A DNA stretch of 64,000 bases, from contig CM026567.1 of assembly GCA_015143295.1 (NCBI GenBank), positions 15,890,416 to 15,954,415 of the forward strand. Reading direction: 5' to 3'. Positions 63,305 through 64,000 of the stretch are shown piece by piece; the first letter of the stretch is position 1; the number at the start of each line of letters is the position of its first letter. A program made the translations under genes and the position numbers. A model generated the notes under the pieces. The model ran no database searches. It was not told the DNA's origin and worked only from the letters and a program-made list of their open reading frames with translations. This stretch comes from Tetracentron sinense. Lineage: Eukaryota > Streptophyta > Magnoliopsida > Trochodendrales > Trochodendraceae.

Positions 63305-64000
63305 TGGGAGATTCTTTGGTTCAAAAGAGGGTTTCGAAGAGCCATGGTTTCTTCACCCTTGCCACAGCACAACACCTACTCTAAGCAGTCTTGGAGGAGC
63401 TAATGCATGCAGTATTCAATATCCAATGCCTTCCAAGATGTATGTTAATTTCCATCTCTTATTTCGTTGCATTTATTTCACAATTAGTCTAGTATTTTAG
63501 AGAAAGATAAAGTAAAGTGGAAGATGTTAGCGTCTTCTGGTTGGTGGGTTGAGAAATGAACAAAGGGTTTTAAAATCTCCTGCTAGGATCGGGGGTTGGT
63601 AAAAAAATAGAAATACTATAGCTGTGAGGCAAGTATCTTAAGCTATGGAAAATCGTCCTGTAGGAAGGAAATAGAAATACTATAGGTGAGGCAAGTATTT
63701 GAAGCTATGGAAAAATTTTCAATGGCAGCGATGATTTATTATTTTTATTTTTATTTTTGTAGCCATGGTTGAATGGACCTGAAACTGGACCAAATAAAAT
63801 TATCCAATTGCTGATGGTTGGGTGATGCCATATGTTTCAAGGATCAAATGTTTTACTCAAGCGATAAAGCTTGTGACTGCTATTTTTGAGATGCCAAATG
63901 ATGTAATATGGGTATATATATATTTTTTGGGGTTGTAGATATGGTTATTTTTTGTGGAAATTATGGTTATATTGGGGTTGTAGATGATGTGATATGGGTA
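63305..64000. other. No recognisable feature
   Basis: No gene. A ~60-bp imperfect tandem duplication around GAAATACTATAG...GGCAAGTAT sits at 63609-63715, and GGGGTTGTAGAT and GATATGGGTA words repeat near the right edge (63905-64000). Confidence 0.5.

Noticed and set aside
1..64000. tRNA or rRNA genes
   Set aside because: No cloverleaf-like sequence with A and B boxes or rRNA core was recognised by eye; TGGTATCAGAGC matches are primer-binding sites, not tRNA genes.

Overview
This window is plant nuclear DNA. It holds plant-type LINE, Ty1-copia, chromoviral Ty3-gypsy, PIF/Harbinger, hAT and Mutator-like sequences, initiator-Met-tRNA primer sites, and decayed scraps of plant genes (patatin-like, PPR). 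I see no complete host gene. The window is a transposable-element landscape whose insertion history can be read from target-site duplications (TSDs) and from two paralogous 'empty sites'. The species cannot be named from the sequence; a repeat-rich angiosperm is the safe statement.

Layout. 1-4320: decayed L1-type LINE (minus), cut by the left edge. 4321-4914: LTR-like non-coding DNA with a phased palindrome array. 4915-13006: old Ty1-copia element (plus, TSD ACAAG, LTRs roughly 13% diverged), itself hit by a non-autonomous LTR element at 5201-9285 (minus). 13012-24240: low-information DNA with a duplicated host segment, a LINE scrap with a 100-N gap, a lone LTR with primer site, a 231-bp tandem duplication, a patatin-like gene remnant and a local segmental duplication. 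24241-53226: a nested stack. An old copia element (minus) was broken first by a young Tekay/Del-type chromovirus (24435-40992, TSD CTCTT, intact 1462-aa polyprotein, LTRs about 99% identical) and also by a young gag-only element (43380-52743, TSD GGGTT). The chromovirus leader was then invaded by an apparently complete PIF/Harbinger transposon (32315-38116, TSD TAA) with two clean spliced genes. That transposon carries two Mutator-like MITEs and a captured PPR-gene fragment.

53227-64000: a second copy of the host segment without the copia insertion, an hAT-like element rich in GATACG words (56315-57840), a 28-bp minisatellite, a 3.26-kb solo LTR (58795-62051), a LINE endonuclease scrap and another hAT-like element (62651-63296).

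The probably functional coding units are the chromovirus polyprotein, the Harbinger transposase and its Myb-like partner, and the gag of the gag-only element. The most unusual signals are non-coding. Short palindromes recur every ~20 bp in LTR promoter-upstream regions. W-boxes cluster upstream of the chromovirus TATA box. The gag-only LTR has an snRNA-type USE+TATA promoter layout. LTRs of different families carry internal minisatellites.
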